From positions 1,364,001 through 1,428,000 of the forward strand of contig NZ_CP051626.1 in the NCBI RefSeq assembly GCF_012844365.1: a stretch of 64,000 nt of DNA, read 5' to 3'. The translations under genes and the position numbers were made by a program. Below the pieces are notes generated by a model, which worked only from the letters and a program-made list of their open reading frames with translations, made no database searches and had not been told where the DNA came from. The DNA is from Brevibacterium sp. 'Marine' (GTDB taxonomy: Bacteria; Actinomycetota; Actinomycetes; Actinomycetales; Brevibacteriaceae). This document shows, piece after piece, positions 17,991 through 26,713 of the stretch (within the stretch, counting starts at the first letter, position 1; every line of letters begins with the position of its first letter).

Positions 17991-18173
17991 ATGGGACTCG
18001 ACGATCTTACGAACAAAGCCAAGGACGCCCTGAATAGCGATAAGGGTGAAGAGATCAGCGACCAGGGCCTGGACAAGGCTGCTGACGCCGCCAACAACGC
18101 CACCGGCGGAAAATTCGAAGACCAGATCAACCAGGGTCGCGAAGGTGCCGATGGCAAATTGGGCAACGAATGA
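17991..18173 (+). CDS. MT0933-like antitoxin family small protein
   Basis: 60-residue hydrophilic protein, MGLDDLTNKAKDALN..., with GLDKAADAANNATGGKFEDQ. This matches the pattern of the MT0933/Rv0909 antitoxin family (helical, DKA..ATGGKYxDQ). No toxin gene lies beside it, so an antitoxin role is doubtful; many members are orphan, stress-linked small proteins. ATG 17991 is preceded by GAAAGGAG. Monocistronic with its own terminator. Confidence 0.75.
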   Translation: MGLDDLTNKAKDALNSDKGEEISDQGLDKAADAANNATGGKFEDQINQGREGADGKLGNE

Positions 18174-18204
18174 TCTTTGAGCCATAGCCGCGTCCGGCAT
18201 GGAT

Positions 18205-18240
18205 GAGCGCCGAGGAGAACGTGAGTTCTCCTCGGCGCTC
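18205..18240 (+). terminator. Terminator after the small antitoxin-like gene
   Basis: Perfect 16-bp stem (18205-18220 with 18225-18240), GTGA loop, followed by a pyrimidine-rich TCTCTATT. It may also serve the pcrA gene arriving from the other strand. Confidence 0.8.
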
Positions 18241-18290
18241 TCTCTATTCGCGGCACGGTGCCGGACCGTGCGTCCACCGAAGCGGTCGGC

Positions 18291-20825
18291 TCAGCTGAGT
18301 TTGTCGATCGGGGCGTAGCGCAGCAGCAGCCGCTTCGATCCGGCCGAGCCGAAGTCGACGACGGCCACGGTCTTGTCTCCGACGCCATTGACCTCGGTGA
18401 CGGTGCCGAGCCCGAAGGACTCGTGTGAGACTTTCTCACCGACCTCGACGGAGATGACCTCGCGGTTGGGGCGGATCCGGTTGGGGAATCCGGCGACCGG
18501 TGTCGATGAACTCGCACTCGAGCGTGAGCGGGAACTGCCGCCGGACGACCGCGACGACCCGAAACCGCCGGAATAGCCGCCGGAGGCGAATCCACTGGAA
18601 CCGTAACCACCGGAGCCGAAGCCTCCGGACACGAAGCCACCGGAGAAGCTTCCCGTGTTCTCCCAGTTGATGAGGTTCTCCGGGATCTCGGAGAGGAACC
18701 GGCTCGGCGGATTGTACTGAGGCTGACCCCACATGCTCCGTGTTTCGGCGCGAGTGACGAGCAGCCGCTGCCGAGCTCGGGTGAGCCCGACATAGGCCAG
18801 ACGTCGTTCTTCCGACAGCTCCTGCGGATTCTCAAAGGAACGCGAATGCGGGAATCCTCCGTCTTCGAGCCCGGTGAGAAAGACCACCGGGAACTCCAAG
18901 CCCTTGGCCGTGTGCAGAGTCATCAGCGTGACCTGGCCGAGTTCGGCATCGGGGATCTGATCCGTATCCGAGGCCAGAGCCACCTGCTCGAGGAACTGAT
19001 CGATGGCCGCCGCGCCGACGCCTGGGGCGGTGGAGGCGTCAGCGGAACCGGCGTCATCGAGGTCGGGATCGACCGCCTCGGCGGGGGTTTCGGTCTCTGC
19101 AGCGGTCGGATCTTCGGCGGTCGCCTCGGCGCCGTTGTCTGTGTCGCTGTCATCCGGGGTGTCCGGTTCGGCGACCGCGGCGGCTTCGCGAGTGGCGACG
19201 AAGTCCTCGGCCACGGCGACGAGCTCGGCGAGGTTGTCGACTCGGGATTCGTCCTGCGGGTCGGTGCTCTTCTGCAGGGATTCGAGGTATCCGGACTGTT
19301 CGAGGATCGCCTCGATGACGCGGGAGAGCGGGGAGGACTCGGCGGTGGAGCGCAGATCCTGCATGAGGTCGTAGAACTTCTGCACCGACGTCAGGGCGCG
19401 CGAACTCAGATGCGGAATCTCGTCGAGGCGGCCCAGGGCGGTATAGAAGCTGATGTTCTCTCGGTCGGCGAAGTCGGCGATGATGCCCTCGGTGCGGTCG
19501 CCGATGGAGCGTTTGGGCACATTGAGGATGCGGCGCAGGTTGACGTCGTCATCGGGGTTGGCGACGACGCGCAGATAAGCGAGGGCGTCCTTGATCTCCT
19601 TGCGCTCGTAGAAGCGGGTGCCGCCGACGACCTTGTACGGGATTCCGGAGCGGACCAGTGCGTCTTCGATGGCGCGTGACTGTGCGTTGGTGCGATAGAA
19701 GACCGCGAAGTCTCCGTAGGTGTACTTCTCTTCATCGATGAGGTCATCGATGCGGTCGACGATGAACCGGGCTTCACCCTGTTCGTTCTCGGCCACCCAG
19801 CCGACGATCTGTTCGCCGGAGCCCTCCGAGGTCCACAGCTTCTTCTCCCGACGGTCGTCGTTGTTCGCGATCACGGCGTTGGCGGCGTCGAGGATGTTCT
19901 GCGTCGACCGGTAGTTCTGTTCCAAGAGAATGGTGTCCGCGTTCGGGAAGTCCTTCTCGAATTCGACGATATTGCGCACCGTGGCGCCGCGGAAGGCATA
20001 GATCGACTGGTCGGCGTCGCCGACGACGGTGAGTTCGGCTCCCGTCGGACCTCCCGCACCGTCACCGGCGAGGGCCTTGATCAGGGCGTACTGTGCCGGG
20101 TTCGTGTCCTGGTACTCGTCGACGAGGATGTGGCGGAACCGACGGCGGTAGGAATCGGCCACCTCGGGGAAGGCGCCGAAGAGATGGACGGTCTCTGCGA
20201 TGAGGTCGTCGAAGTCGAAGGCATTGGCCAGCCGCAGGCGGGAGGTGTAGCGCTTGAAGACGTCGGCGAGCACCTCGTCGGCGGGATTGTTGGGCCGCGG
20301 GATGAAGTCATCGGGGGTCTGCAGTTCGTTCTTGAGGTTCGAGATCCGGTGCAGGATCGCCCGCGGAGCGTACTTCTTCGTGTCGAGTCCGAGCTCCTTC
20401 AGGATCTGGGCAACGAGCCGCTGCGCATCCTGGGCGTCGTAGATCGTGAAATTCGACTTCATGCCCAGCACCTTCGCCTCGCGGCGGAGGATGCGCACGC
20501 ACGAGGAGTGGAAGGTCGAGACCCACATGGCGCGGGAAGCGGGCCCGACGATCGAGGACACGCGTTCGGCCATCTCCTTGGCGGCCTTGTTCGTGAACGT
20601 GATCGCCAGGACTTCGCCGGGATGGGCTCGACCGGTGGCCAGGGCGTAGGCGATGCGTCGGGTGAGCACGGTCGTCTTGCCCGATCCGGCCCCGGCGACG
20701 ATGAGCAGCGGGGATCCCGTATGGATCACGGCCTCGCGCTGCCTGGGGTTGAGCCCGGTGAGGAGTTCGGCCGCCCGGGAGTCGGCGCCGGCGGCATGGT
20801 TCGTGTGTTCAGCTGCAGCAGTCAT
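18291..20825 (-). CDS. pcrA: ATP-dependent DNA helicase PcrA/UvrD
   Basis: Superfamily 1A 3'-5' helicase for repair and replication-conflict resolution. 844 residues from ATG 20825. Q motif NPRQREAV (26-33), Walker A AGAGSGKT (44-51), DEYQDTNP (motif II), GDADQSIYAFRGA (III), LEQNYRS (IV), TLHTAKGLEFP (V) and VGLTRARQRL (VI). A Gly/Ser-rich linker leads to a C-terminal Tudor-like domain (VGEKVSHESFGLGTV...), the RNA polymerase-binding element of PcrA. An acidic Ala/Glu/Asp insert of about 60 residues lies in domain 2B/2A (about 575-640), unusual in length. The open frame extends to 20900, but the ATG behind GGGGG fits better. Confidence 0.95.
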   Translation of the reverse strand: MTAAAEHTNHAAGADSRAAELLTGLNPRQREAVIHTGSPLLIVAGAGSGKTTVLTRRIAYALATGRAHPGEVLAITFTNKAAKEMAERVSSIVGPASRAMWVSTFHSSCVRILRREAKVLGMKSNFTIYDAQDAQRLVAQILKELGLDTKKYAPRAILHRISNLKNELQTPDDFIPRPNNPADEVLADVFKRYTSRLRLANAFDFDDLIAETVHLFGAFPEVADSYRRRFRHILVDEYQDTNPAQYALIKALAGDGAGGPTGAELTVVGDADQSIYAFRGATVRNIVEFEKDFPNADTILLEQNYRSTQNILDAANAVIANNDDRREKKLWTSEGSGEQIVGWVAENEQGEARFIVDRIDDLIDEEKYTYGDFAVFYRTNAQSRAIEDALVRSGIPYKVVGGTRFYERKEIKDALAYLRVVANPDDDVNLRRILNVPKRSIGDRTEGIIADFADRENISFYTALGRLDEIPHLSSRALTSVQKFYDLMQDLRSTAESSPLSRVIEAILEQSGYLESLQKSTDPQDESRVDNLAELVAVAEDFVATREAAAVAEPDTPDDSDTDNGAEATAEDPTAAETETPAEAVDPDLDDAGSADASTAPGVGAAAIDQFLEQVALASDTDQIPDAELGQVTLMTLHTAKGLEFPVVFLTGLEDGGFPHSRSFENPQELSEERRLAYVGLTRARQRLLVTRAETRSMWGQPQYNPPSRFLSEIPENLINWENTGSFSGGFVSGGFGSGGYGSSGFASGGYSGGFGSSRSSGGSSRSRSSASSSTPVAGFPNRIRPNREVISVEVGEKVSHESFGLGTVTEVNGVGDKTVAVVDFGSAGSKRLLLRYAPIDKLS

Positions 20826-20878
20826 GTCGCCCCCAACGATACCGTCAGCCCCGGACACGACCTCCACGCCCCTCAGAA

Positions 20879-20934
20879 CTACCTGACGGCGGCTCAGCAA
20901 CCTCGCGCGAGGTTGCTGAGCCGCCGTCAGGTAG
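20879..20934 (-). terminator. Long perfect palindrome, terminator between two minus-strand genes
   Basis: A 56-bp perfect palindrome with two 28-base arms meeting at a central GCGC. It sits directly beyond the stop of the 130-residue membrane protein and 54 bases before pcrA, so it most likely ends the upstream transcript. Very GC-rich with no U tract. Confidence 0.75.
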
Positions 20935-20947
20935 CAATTGGGGAGGG

Positions 20948-21340
20948 TCAGTGGATGAAGACGGCCACGATGACGTTGATCACCGCGAAGGCCACCACCA
21001 GGTGAGCCATGGTTGCCGACGGGTTCGCCACCTTCACGCCTGCCCCGCTTTCGGCAGGGGCAGAGGCGGCGAAGGCCTTCTGCTTCTTGTTGCCGATGAA
21101 GGCGAAGACGGTGACGAGGATCGCCACGACCAGTTTGATGCCGAGCTTCATATGATTGACGTCGTCATCGCCCATCTCGGCCAGGCCCATGAGCAGCAGA
21201 CCTGTGATCAGCTGCAGATAGGCGCCGTGCAGCATTCCCGGCATCACTCTGGGGGAGCGGACGACGGTGAAATAGCCGCCGACGATGATGGCCATGCCCA
21301 GCAGATGCAGGGTCAGCAGAATCTCGCGTAGAATTTCCAT
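20948..21340 (-). CDS. Four-helix integral membrane protein
   Basis: 130 residues from ATG 21340, with four hydrophobic helices: ILLTLHLLGMAIIVGGYFTV, GAYLQLITGLLLMGLA, GIKLVVAILVTVFAFIGN and AHLVVAFAVINVIVAVFIH. The first contains a conserved-looking HLLGM. It resembles small CopD-like or DUF-type actinobacterial membrane proteins, but I cannot assign a function. The frame is open to 21493, but that would run over the tRNA-Gln gene; a -10 box 7 bases before ATG 21340 supports the shorter start. Confidence 0.75.
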   Translation of the reverse strand: MEILREILLTLHLLGMAIIVGGYFTVVRSPRVMPGMLHGAYLQLITGLLLMGLAEMGDDDVNHMKLGIKLVVAILVTVFAFIGNKKQKAFAASAPAESGAGVKVANPSATMAHLVVAFAVINVIVAVFIH

Positions 21341-21347
21341 ACAGTTA

Positions 21348-21353
21348 ATCGTA
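21348..21353 (-). promoter_or_regulatory. -10 box of the four-helix membrane protein
   Basis: On the minus strand TACGAT ends 7 bases before the ATG at 21340. This is compatible with a leaderless transcript and fixes the short start. Confidence 0.45.
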
Positions 21354-21404
21354 GTGGCATGATGGTGTCTCGTGAGCGCGGGCCCCTCTACTGGTGCACG
21401 CTGT

Positions 21405-21476
21405 TCCGCCCTGGTGTAATGGCAGCACGCCGGCCTTTGGAGCCGTGCAGTATAGGTTCGAATCCTATGGGCGGAG
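21405..21476 (+). tRNA. tRNA-Gln (TTG anticodon)
   Basis: 72 bases with a perfect 7-bp acceptor stem (TCCGCCC/GGGCGGA), D-arm with GGTGTAATGGCAGCAC, anticodon loop CTTTGGA (anticodon TTG), and T-arm AGGTTCGAATCCT. No CCA is encoded. It lies 32 bases before glmU and may be cotranscribed with it. Confidence 0.93.
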
Positions 21477-21508
21477 CTGGCCCAAACCGACATGCGAAGG
21501 ATTCAACT

Positions 21509-22966
21509 ATGTCGCAGACTCATCCGACCGCCGTCATCGTTCTGGCAGCGGGCCAAGGCACTCGAATGAAGTCGGCTCTTCCCAAGGTGATGCATCCCAT
21601 CGGCGGACGCTCCCTGCTCCACCACTCCGTCGCCGCAGCGGCGGGAACCTCTCCCGACCATCTCATCGTCGTCGTCCGCCACGAACGCGATCAGCTCGTC
21701 GCCCACCTCGACTCCCTTTCCGTCACCTCCCAGCAGAGCCTGCTCATCGCCGACCAGGATGACGTCCCGGGCACCGGACGGGCCACCGAATGCGCACTGA
21801 CACAGCTGCCCGAGGACCTCAGCGGAACCGTCGTCGTCACCTACGGCGATGTGCCCCTGCTGACCACGGAGACGATCAACGGGCTCGTCGAGATCCATGA
21901 ATCCGACGCCAACGCCGTGACCGTCCTGTCCGCCGAGGTGGACGACCCGACCGGGTACGGCCGCATCGTCCGCGATGCGAACGGATCCCTGCTGAGCATC
22001 GTCGAGCAGAAGGATGCGAGCGAGACCGAACGGGCCATCCGTGAGATCAACTCCGGAATCTACGCCTTCGACGCCTCCGCACTGCGGCAGGGCCTGGCCT
22101 CTCTGACCACCGACAACGCGCAGGGTGAGAAATACCTCACCGATGTCATCGGCTTCTCCCGCCAGGCCGGTCTGTCCGTCGCCGCCACCGCCACGGACGA
22201 CCTGTGGCAGGTCGAGGGAGCGAACGACCGCGTGCAGCTGGCGAACCTCGGCAAAGAGCTCAACCGCCGGCAGTGCGAGAAGTTCATGCGTGCCGGAGTC
22301 TCCATCATCGATCCCGACACCACATGGATCGACGTCGATGTCTCCATCGCCGCCGATGCGACGATCCTGCCGGGCACCCAGCTGCTGGGCGCCACCGACA
22401 TCGGAGCCGGTGCCGTCGTCGGCCCCGACACCACGCTCAAGGACACCGAAGTGGGGGAGAACGCACAGGTCGTGCGCACCCACGGCGAACTCGCCGTCGT
22501 CGGCCCGGAAGCCAACGTCGGACCGTTCGCCTACCTGCGCCCGGGCACCAAACTCGGCGAGTCCGGAAAGATCGGCACCTTCGTGGAGACGAAGAACGCC
22601 GACATCGGCAAGGGTGCGAAGGTGCCCCATCTCTCCTACGTCGGCGATGCGGAGATCGGAGAGGGCTCGAACATCGGAGCCGCCTCGGTGTTCGTCAACT
22701 ACGACGGCGTCAACAAGCACCGCACCGTCATCGGCAAGCATGCACGCATGGGCTCGGACAACATGTATGTCGCCCCTGTCACCGTGGGCGACGGCGCCTA
22801 TTCGGGTGCAAGCACGACGGTGCGCAAGGATGTCCCTGCAGGAGCGCTGGCCATCTCGGTGGCCCCGCAGCGCAACCTGGAGGGCTGGGTCCAGACAAAC
22901 CGTCCCGGCACGCCTGCAGCGCAGGCGGCCGAAAACGCATCCGAAGGGGAACGGATCAGTGAATGA
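21509..22966 (+). CDS. glmU: Bifunctional GlcNAc-1-P uridyltransferase / GlcN-1-P acetyltransferase
   Basis: Makes UDP-GlcNAc for peptidoglycan and other envelope sugars. 485 residues from ATG 21509 (AGAAGGA-like site upstream; upstream open frame runs through the tRNA). N-terminal uridyltransferase: AAGQGTRMKSALPKV, GDVPLLT and EINSGIYAF. C-terminal left-handed beta-helix acetyltransferase with hexapeptide repeats, PFAYLRPGTKLGESGKIG and NYDGVNKHRTVIG. The stop overlaps the prs start. Confidence 0.96.
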   Translation: MSQTHPTAVIVLAAGQGTRMKSALPKVMHPIGGRSLLHHSVAAAAGTSPDHLIVVVRHERDQLVAHLDSLSVTSQQSLLIADQDDVPGTGRATECALTQLPEDLSGTVVVTYGDVPLLTTETINGLVEIHESDANAVTVLSAEVDDPTGYGRIVRDANGSLLSIVEQKDASETERAIREINSGIYAFDASALRQGLASLTTDNAQGEKYLTDVIGFSRQAGLSVAATATDDLWQVEGANDRVQLANLGKELNRRQCEKFMRAGVSIIDPDTTWIDVDVSIAADATILPGTQLLGATDIGAGAVVGPDTTLKDTEVGENAQVVRTHGELAVVGPEANVGPFAYLRPGTKLGESGKIGTFVETKNADIGKGAKVPHLSYVGDAEIGEGSNIGAASVFVNYDGVNKHRTVIGKHARMGSDNMYVAPVTVGDGAYSGASTTVRKDVPAGALAISVAPQRNLEGWVQTNRPGTPAAQAAENASEGERISE

Positions 22967-23930
22967 GATAACGACGGCGGGCGATAAGAAGCTCGTCCTG
23001 GTCAGCGGTCGGGCGAATCCCGAACTCGCCGAACAAGTCGCGGAGAATCTGGGGACCGAACTCCTCCCCACCGACATCTACAACTTCGCGAACGGCGAGA
23101 TCTACGTCCGCTACTCCGAGTCAGTGCGCGGCAGCGACGTCTTCGTCCTGCAGTCCCACTGCGCTCCCATCAACGAATGGCTGATGGAGCAGCTGATCAT
23201 GGTCGACGCGCTCAAGCGTGCTTCGGCAAAGCGCATCACCGTCATCGCCCCGTTCTTCCCGTACGCCAGGCAGGACAAGAAACACCGCGGACGCGAACCG
23301 ATCTCCGCCCGCCTCGTCGCCGATCTGTACAAGACCGCCGGCGCCGACCGCATCATCACCGTCGACCTGCACACCGCGCAGATCCAGGGCTACTTCGACG
23401 GCCCCGTCGACCACCTCATCGCGATGCCGATCCTCGCCGGCTACGTCAAGGACAAGTACCCGGGCGACCTCGCCGTGGTCTCGCCGGACGCCGGCCGCAT
23501 CAAGGTCGCCGAGAACTGGTCGAACTCGCTGGGCGGAGTGCCGCTGGCCTTCATCCACAAGACCCGTGACATCACCCGACCGAACGAGACCAAGGCCAAC
23601 CGCGTCGTCGGTGAGGTCGAGGGGCGCACCTGCGTGCTCGTCGACGACATGATCGACACCGGCGGCACCATCGTCCAGGCCGCCGATGCCTGCATGGCAG
23701 CCGGTGCCAAGGGCGTCATCGTCGTGTCCACCCACGCCGTGTTCTCCGGCCCGGCCGTCGAACGCCTGTCGAACTCCGTGGCCGAAGAGGTCATCGTCAC
23801 GAACACTCTGCCGCTGAGCGAGGACAAGATCTTCGACAAGCTCACCGTGCTCTCGATCGCTCCGCTCATCGCCCGTGCCGTGCACGAGGTCTTCGAAGAC
23901 GGATCGGTCACGAGCCTCTTCGAGGTCTGA
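22959..23930 (+). CDS. prs: Ribose-phosphate pyrophosphokinase
   Basis: Makes PRPP from ribose 5-phosphate and ATP, feeding purine, pyrimidine, NAD (pncB) and His/Trp synthesis. 323 residues. FPYARQDKKHRGREPI is the ATP-binding/flexible-loop region, VDLHTAQIQGYFD contains the catalytic-region His, and VDDMIDTGGTI is the PRPP loop. The GTG at 22959 overlaps the glmU stop; the pair glmU-prs is conserved in actinobacteria. Confidence 0.96.
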   Translation: MNEITTAGDKKLVLVSGRANPELAEQVAENLGTELLPTDIYNFANGEIYVRYSESVRGSDVFVLQSHCAPINEWLMEQLIMVDALKRASAKRITVIAPFFPYARQDKKHRGREPISARLVADLYKTAGADRIITVDLHTAQIQGYFDGPVDHLIAMPILAGYVKDKYPGDLAVVSPDAGRIKVAENWSNSLGGVPLAFIHKTRDITRPNETKANRVVGEVEGRTCVLVDDMIDTGGTIVQAADACMAAGAKGVIVVSTHAVFSGPAVERLSNSVAEEVIVTNTLPLSEDKIFDKLTVLSIAPLIARAVHEVFEDGSVTSLFEV

Positions 23931-23975
23931 TCCCGAAGGCTGAGGCCCCGTGATCCGCGCAATCGCGCCGGATCT

Positions 23976-24014
23976 GATGCGAATCCCGAGTCGATGCGGC
24001 TCGGGGTTCGCATC
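23976..24014 (+). terminator. Terminator after glmU-prs
   Basis: 15-bp stem with one G-T pair (23976-23990 with 24000-24014) around a 9-base loop, 45 bases after the prs stop. Confidence 0.7.
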
Positions 24015-24074
24015 GTCTGAACTGCCGTGAGGTCCTACACTGGAGGCAAGACTTCGGCGAAGGGATCAGGGACG

Positions 24075-25091
24075 ATGTCCTCACACGATTACAACCGGTA
24101 CCGCGTGGACGTCCCCGGCGGACAGCTGTCCGTGGGAGTGTGGGAGCCGGTGGCGAGCGGTCCCGGCCGTGTCCCCACCGTATGCGTCATCCACGGCATC
24201 ACCTCCAACCATCTCTTCTTCGCGGGCCTCGTCTCCGCCCTGCCCGGCGTCCGCATCATCGGCCCCGACCTGCGCGGACGAGCCGACTCCCGTACCCTGC
24301 CCGGCCCGTTCGGGATGGCCGCCCATGCGCAGGATGTCATCGCCGCCGTCGATGCCTTCGCTCCGGAGGGCCCGGTCACCCTGGTCGGGCATTCCATGGG
24401 CGGGTTCGTCGCGATGACCCTGGCCGGAACGGCGGACGGGCAGAACCTTGAGACCGGCGCCGAGGCGGCCCGCCGATTCCGCGGACCCGTCCTCATCGAC
24501 GGGGGACTTCCCCTGCCCGTGGGGCAGCCCCATGGTGACGGCCTGGTCGATGATCTCAACGATGAGGACCTCGACACCGACGACCTCATCGCCGCGGTCC
24601 TCGGCCCGGCCGCTGAGCGGCTGTCGATGAGCTTCGGCAGTGTGGAGGAGTACTTGGCGTTCTTCGCCGCTCATCCCGCGTTCGTCGACGGCCTCGACAC
24701 CGTGGCGACCGAGAGCTTCGTCTACGATCTGGCGGCCAAGGACGATCACTCGTTCCAGCCGTCGACCTCGGTGGAGGCGATGCAGGCCGATTCGGCCGAT
24801 ATGTACACCGGCTCCGCCTACCGGGAAGCCCTGGATACGGTCATGGGCAGTGATGACTCCCAGGCCGAGGTGGTCTTCCTCTTCGCCGAACGCGACCTCG
24901 TCGCCGCCGAGCCGGGACTGTACCCGCCGGAGACGACCGAGGACTTCGCTCGTCAGTGGCCGCGGATGGACATCGTCGACGTGCAGGGGACGAACCATTA
25001 CGACATCCTTCTCACCGAATCGGGAATCGACGCGTGTGCTGCGGCTGTGACCTCTCGGATTGGTGCCGAGACGGACGGTGCCGTAGAATAG
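24075..25091 (+). CDS. Alpha/beta hydrolase
   Basis: 338 residues. N-terminal strand PTVCVIHGITSNHLFF carries the oxyanion-hole HG. The nucleophile elbow is LVGHSMGGFVA (Ser in GHSMG). The acid is probably the Asp in LFAERDLVAAEPG, and the catalytic His is in GTNHYDILL. The substrate is not predictable; such proteins include esterases, haloperoxidase-like enzymes and C-C hydrolases. Stands alone between the prs terminator and rplY. ATG 24075 chosen because it begins the folded domain; the open frame reaches 24027. Confidence 0.85.
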   Translation: MSSHDYNRYRVDVPGGQLSVGVWEPVASGPGRVPTVCVIHGITSNHLFFAGLVSALPGVRIIGPDLRGRADSRTLPGPFGMAAHAQDVIAAVDAFAPEGPVTLVGHSMGGFVAMTLAGTADGQNLETGAEAARRFRGPVLIDGGLPLPVGQPHGDGLVDDLNDEDLDTDDLIAAVLGPAAERLSMSFGSVEEYLAFFAAHPAFVDGLDTVATESFVYDLAAKDDHSFQPSTSVEAMQADSADMYTGSAYREALDTVMGSDDSQAEVVFLFAERDLVAAEPGLYPPETTEDFARQWPRMDIVDVQGTNHYDILLTESGIDACAAAVTSRIGAETDGAVE

Positions 25092-25109
25092 CCGGGTTGC
25101 CTCGGCGAG

Positions 25110-25125
25110 GGAGACTGATGTCTCC
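25110..25125 (+). terminator. Short hairpin after the alpha/beta hydrolase
   Basis: GGAGAC, TGAT loop, GTCTCC, 19 bases after the stop codon. Only a 6-bp stem, so a weak candidate. Confidence 0.3.
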
Positions 25126-25200
25126 GTGATCGACGCGGTCCTGTCCCACGAAGCGAGCCCACGGGGTTCGACGTTCGCGTGGGTGCTCAGGCTGTTTCGC

Positions 25201-25228
25201 CGTGGTGCTCGAAGGTAAGTTCACCACG
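25201..25228 (+). promoter_or_regulatory. Hairpin in the L25 mRNA leader
   Basis: CGTGGTG (25201-25207) pairs with CACCACG (25222-25228). The stem ends immediately before the AAGGAG ribosome binding site at 25229-25234. Such a position could control rplY translation, for example by binding of L25 to its own mRNA; this is inference. Confidence 0.35.
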
Positions 25229-25239
25229 AAGGAGAGAAA

Positions 25240-25884
25240 ATGGCTGACTTCAAACTTCTGGCCGAAGCTCGCAACGAGTTCGGCAAGGGCGCAGCGCGCC
25301 GCATCCGCCGCGCGGGACGCATCCCCGCTGTCATCTACGGTCACGGCGGAGATCCCGTGCACGTGTCGCTCGAGGGCCACGCCACCATGCTGGCTCTCAA
25401 GCACGCCAACGCTCTGCTCGAGATCGAAAGCACCGACGGATCGAAGAACGTCCTCGCCATTGCGCGTGACGTGCAGATCGAACCCGTCCGTCGCGATATC
25501 GAACACCTCGACCTGATCATCGTCAAGCGCGGCGAGAAGATCGAGGTCGACGTGCCGATCCACGTCGTCGGAGAAGCCGCTCCCGGCACCATGGTCTCGC
25601 AGGAAGAGTCGACCATCGCCGTCAAGGCCGATGCGACCAAGCTGCCCGAGATCATCGAGGTCTCCATCGAAGGCCGTCCCGCCGGCGAGCACCTCCTGGC
25701 CGGTCAGGTCGAGCTGCCTGCAGGCGTCGAGCTCGTCGCCGACGAAGAGCAGCTCATCGTCAACGTCTCCGAAGAGATCGAGATGGACACCGAGTCCGAT
25801 GCCGAGGAAGAGTCTGCTGAAGAGTCGACCGAGGACGAGGCCGCTGAGGAGTCCGGTGCAGAAGAGGCCTCCGAAGAGGAGTGA
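25240..25884 (+). CDS. rplY: 50S ribosomal protein L25/Ctc, long form
   Basis: 5S rRNA-binding ribosomal protein and general stress protein. 214 residues: N-terminal L25 domain (FGKGAARRIRRAGRIPAVIY), C-terminal TL5-type domain, and a Glu/Asp/Ser/Ala tail of about 35 residues ending in EEASEEE. Good AAGGAG site 6 bases before the ATG. Precedes pth, as in most bacteria. Confidence 0.95.
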   Translation: MADFKLLAEARNEFGKGAARRIRRAGRIPAVIYGHGGDPVHVSLEGHATMLALKHANALLEIESTDGSKNVLAIARDVQIEPVRRDIEHLDLIIVKRGEKIEVDVPIHVVGEAAPGTMVSQEESTIAVKADATKLPEIIEVSIEGRPAGEHLLAGQVELPAGVELVADEEQLIVNVSEEIEMDTESDAEEESAEESTEDEAAEESGAEEASEEE

Positions 25885-25940
25885 TCTTCTCTCCTCGCTG
25901 CACCCAAAGGTGCCGTGAGGAGCACTGACTGACTACGCTG

Positions 25941-25973
25941 TTCGGTGGGTCGCCCGATGGGCGGCCCACCGAA
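25941..25973 (+). terminator. Terminator between rplY and pth
   Basis: 15-bp stem with one G-T pair (25941-25955 with 25959-25973), 3-base loop, followed by TATGTTT. It would partly separate pth from rplY. Confidence 0.7.
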
Positions 25974-26073
25974 TATGTTTCTCAGGAGAGAACCCGGCAG
26001 CTGTCTCGCCCGGCGGCGAGCAGAAGCATCACCACCCGGTCAGCGGGCACAAACAGGACGGACAAGGACGGCA

Positions 26074-26673
26074 ATGTCGAACGACGCATGGTTGGTCTTC
26101 GGACTGGGCAATCCCGGAGCCAAATACGAAACGACACGGCACAACATCGGACAGATGGTCATCGCCGAACTCGTCTCTCGCCTCGGAACCACGCTGACGC
26201 GGACGAAGCTGCGCGCGAACGTCGGCACCGGGCGGCTGCCTGCCGGCAGCGTTCCGGGACTGCCCGGTCCGCGGGTGGTGTTGGCCACCTCGACGGGATA
26301 TATGAACGAATCCGGCGGACCGGTGCGCGCACTGGCGGACTTCTACGGAATCGACACCGACCGGATCATCGCCGTCCATGACGATGTGGACATCCCCTTC
26401 GACGCCATCAAAGCCAAGCTCGGCGGGGGAGAGGGCGGGCACAACGGTCTGCGTTCGATGACCTCGGTGCTGGGGACGAAGGACTATCTGCGGGTGCGAG
26501 CGGGAGTCGGACGACCGCCGGGACGACAGGACACCGCCGATTATGTGCTGCGCCCGTTCTCGAAGGACGAACGCACGACGCTGCCGATCTTCGTCTCCGA
26601 CCTCGCCGACGCCGTCGAAGAGCTCATCGTCAACGGACTCACCGATATGCAGCAGAAGTTCCACTCCCGCTGA
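26074..26673 (+). CDS. pth: Peptidyl-tRNA hydrolase
   Basis: Releases tRNA from peptidyl-tRNA that drops off the ribosome. 199 residues from ATG 26074 (AAGGAC upstream). GLGNPGAKYETTRHNIG contains the catalytic His23; HDDVDIPF carries the conserved Asp, and GGGEGGHNGLRS is the substrate-binding loop. The frame is open upstream to 25945, across the terminator, and is not used. Confidence 0.96.
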   Translation: MSNDAWLVFGLGNPGAKYETTRHNIGQMVIAELVSRLGTTLTRTKLRANVGTGRLPAGSVPGLPGPRVVLATSTGYMNESGGPVRALADFYGIDTDRIIAVHDDVDIPFDAIKAKLGGGEGGHNGLRSMTSVLGTKDYLRVRAGVGRPPGRQDTADYVLRPFSKDERTTLPIFVSDLADAVEELIVNGLTDMQQKFHSR

Positions 26674-26713
26674 TCACACGTCGGGCGCTGATCGAGCATA
26701 GGGTGCCCTGGAC

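Noticed and set aside
17991..18173. Functional toxin-antitoxin pair around the MT0933-like protein
   Set aside because: The flanking genes are DUF3017 and pcrA; no small toxin gene is adjacent.
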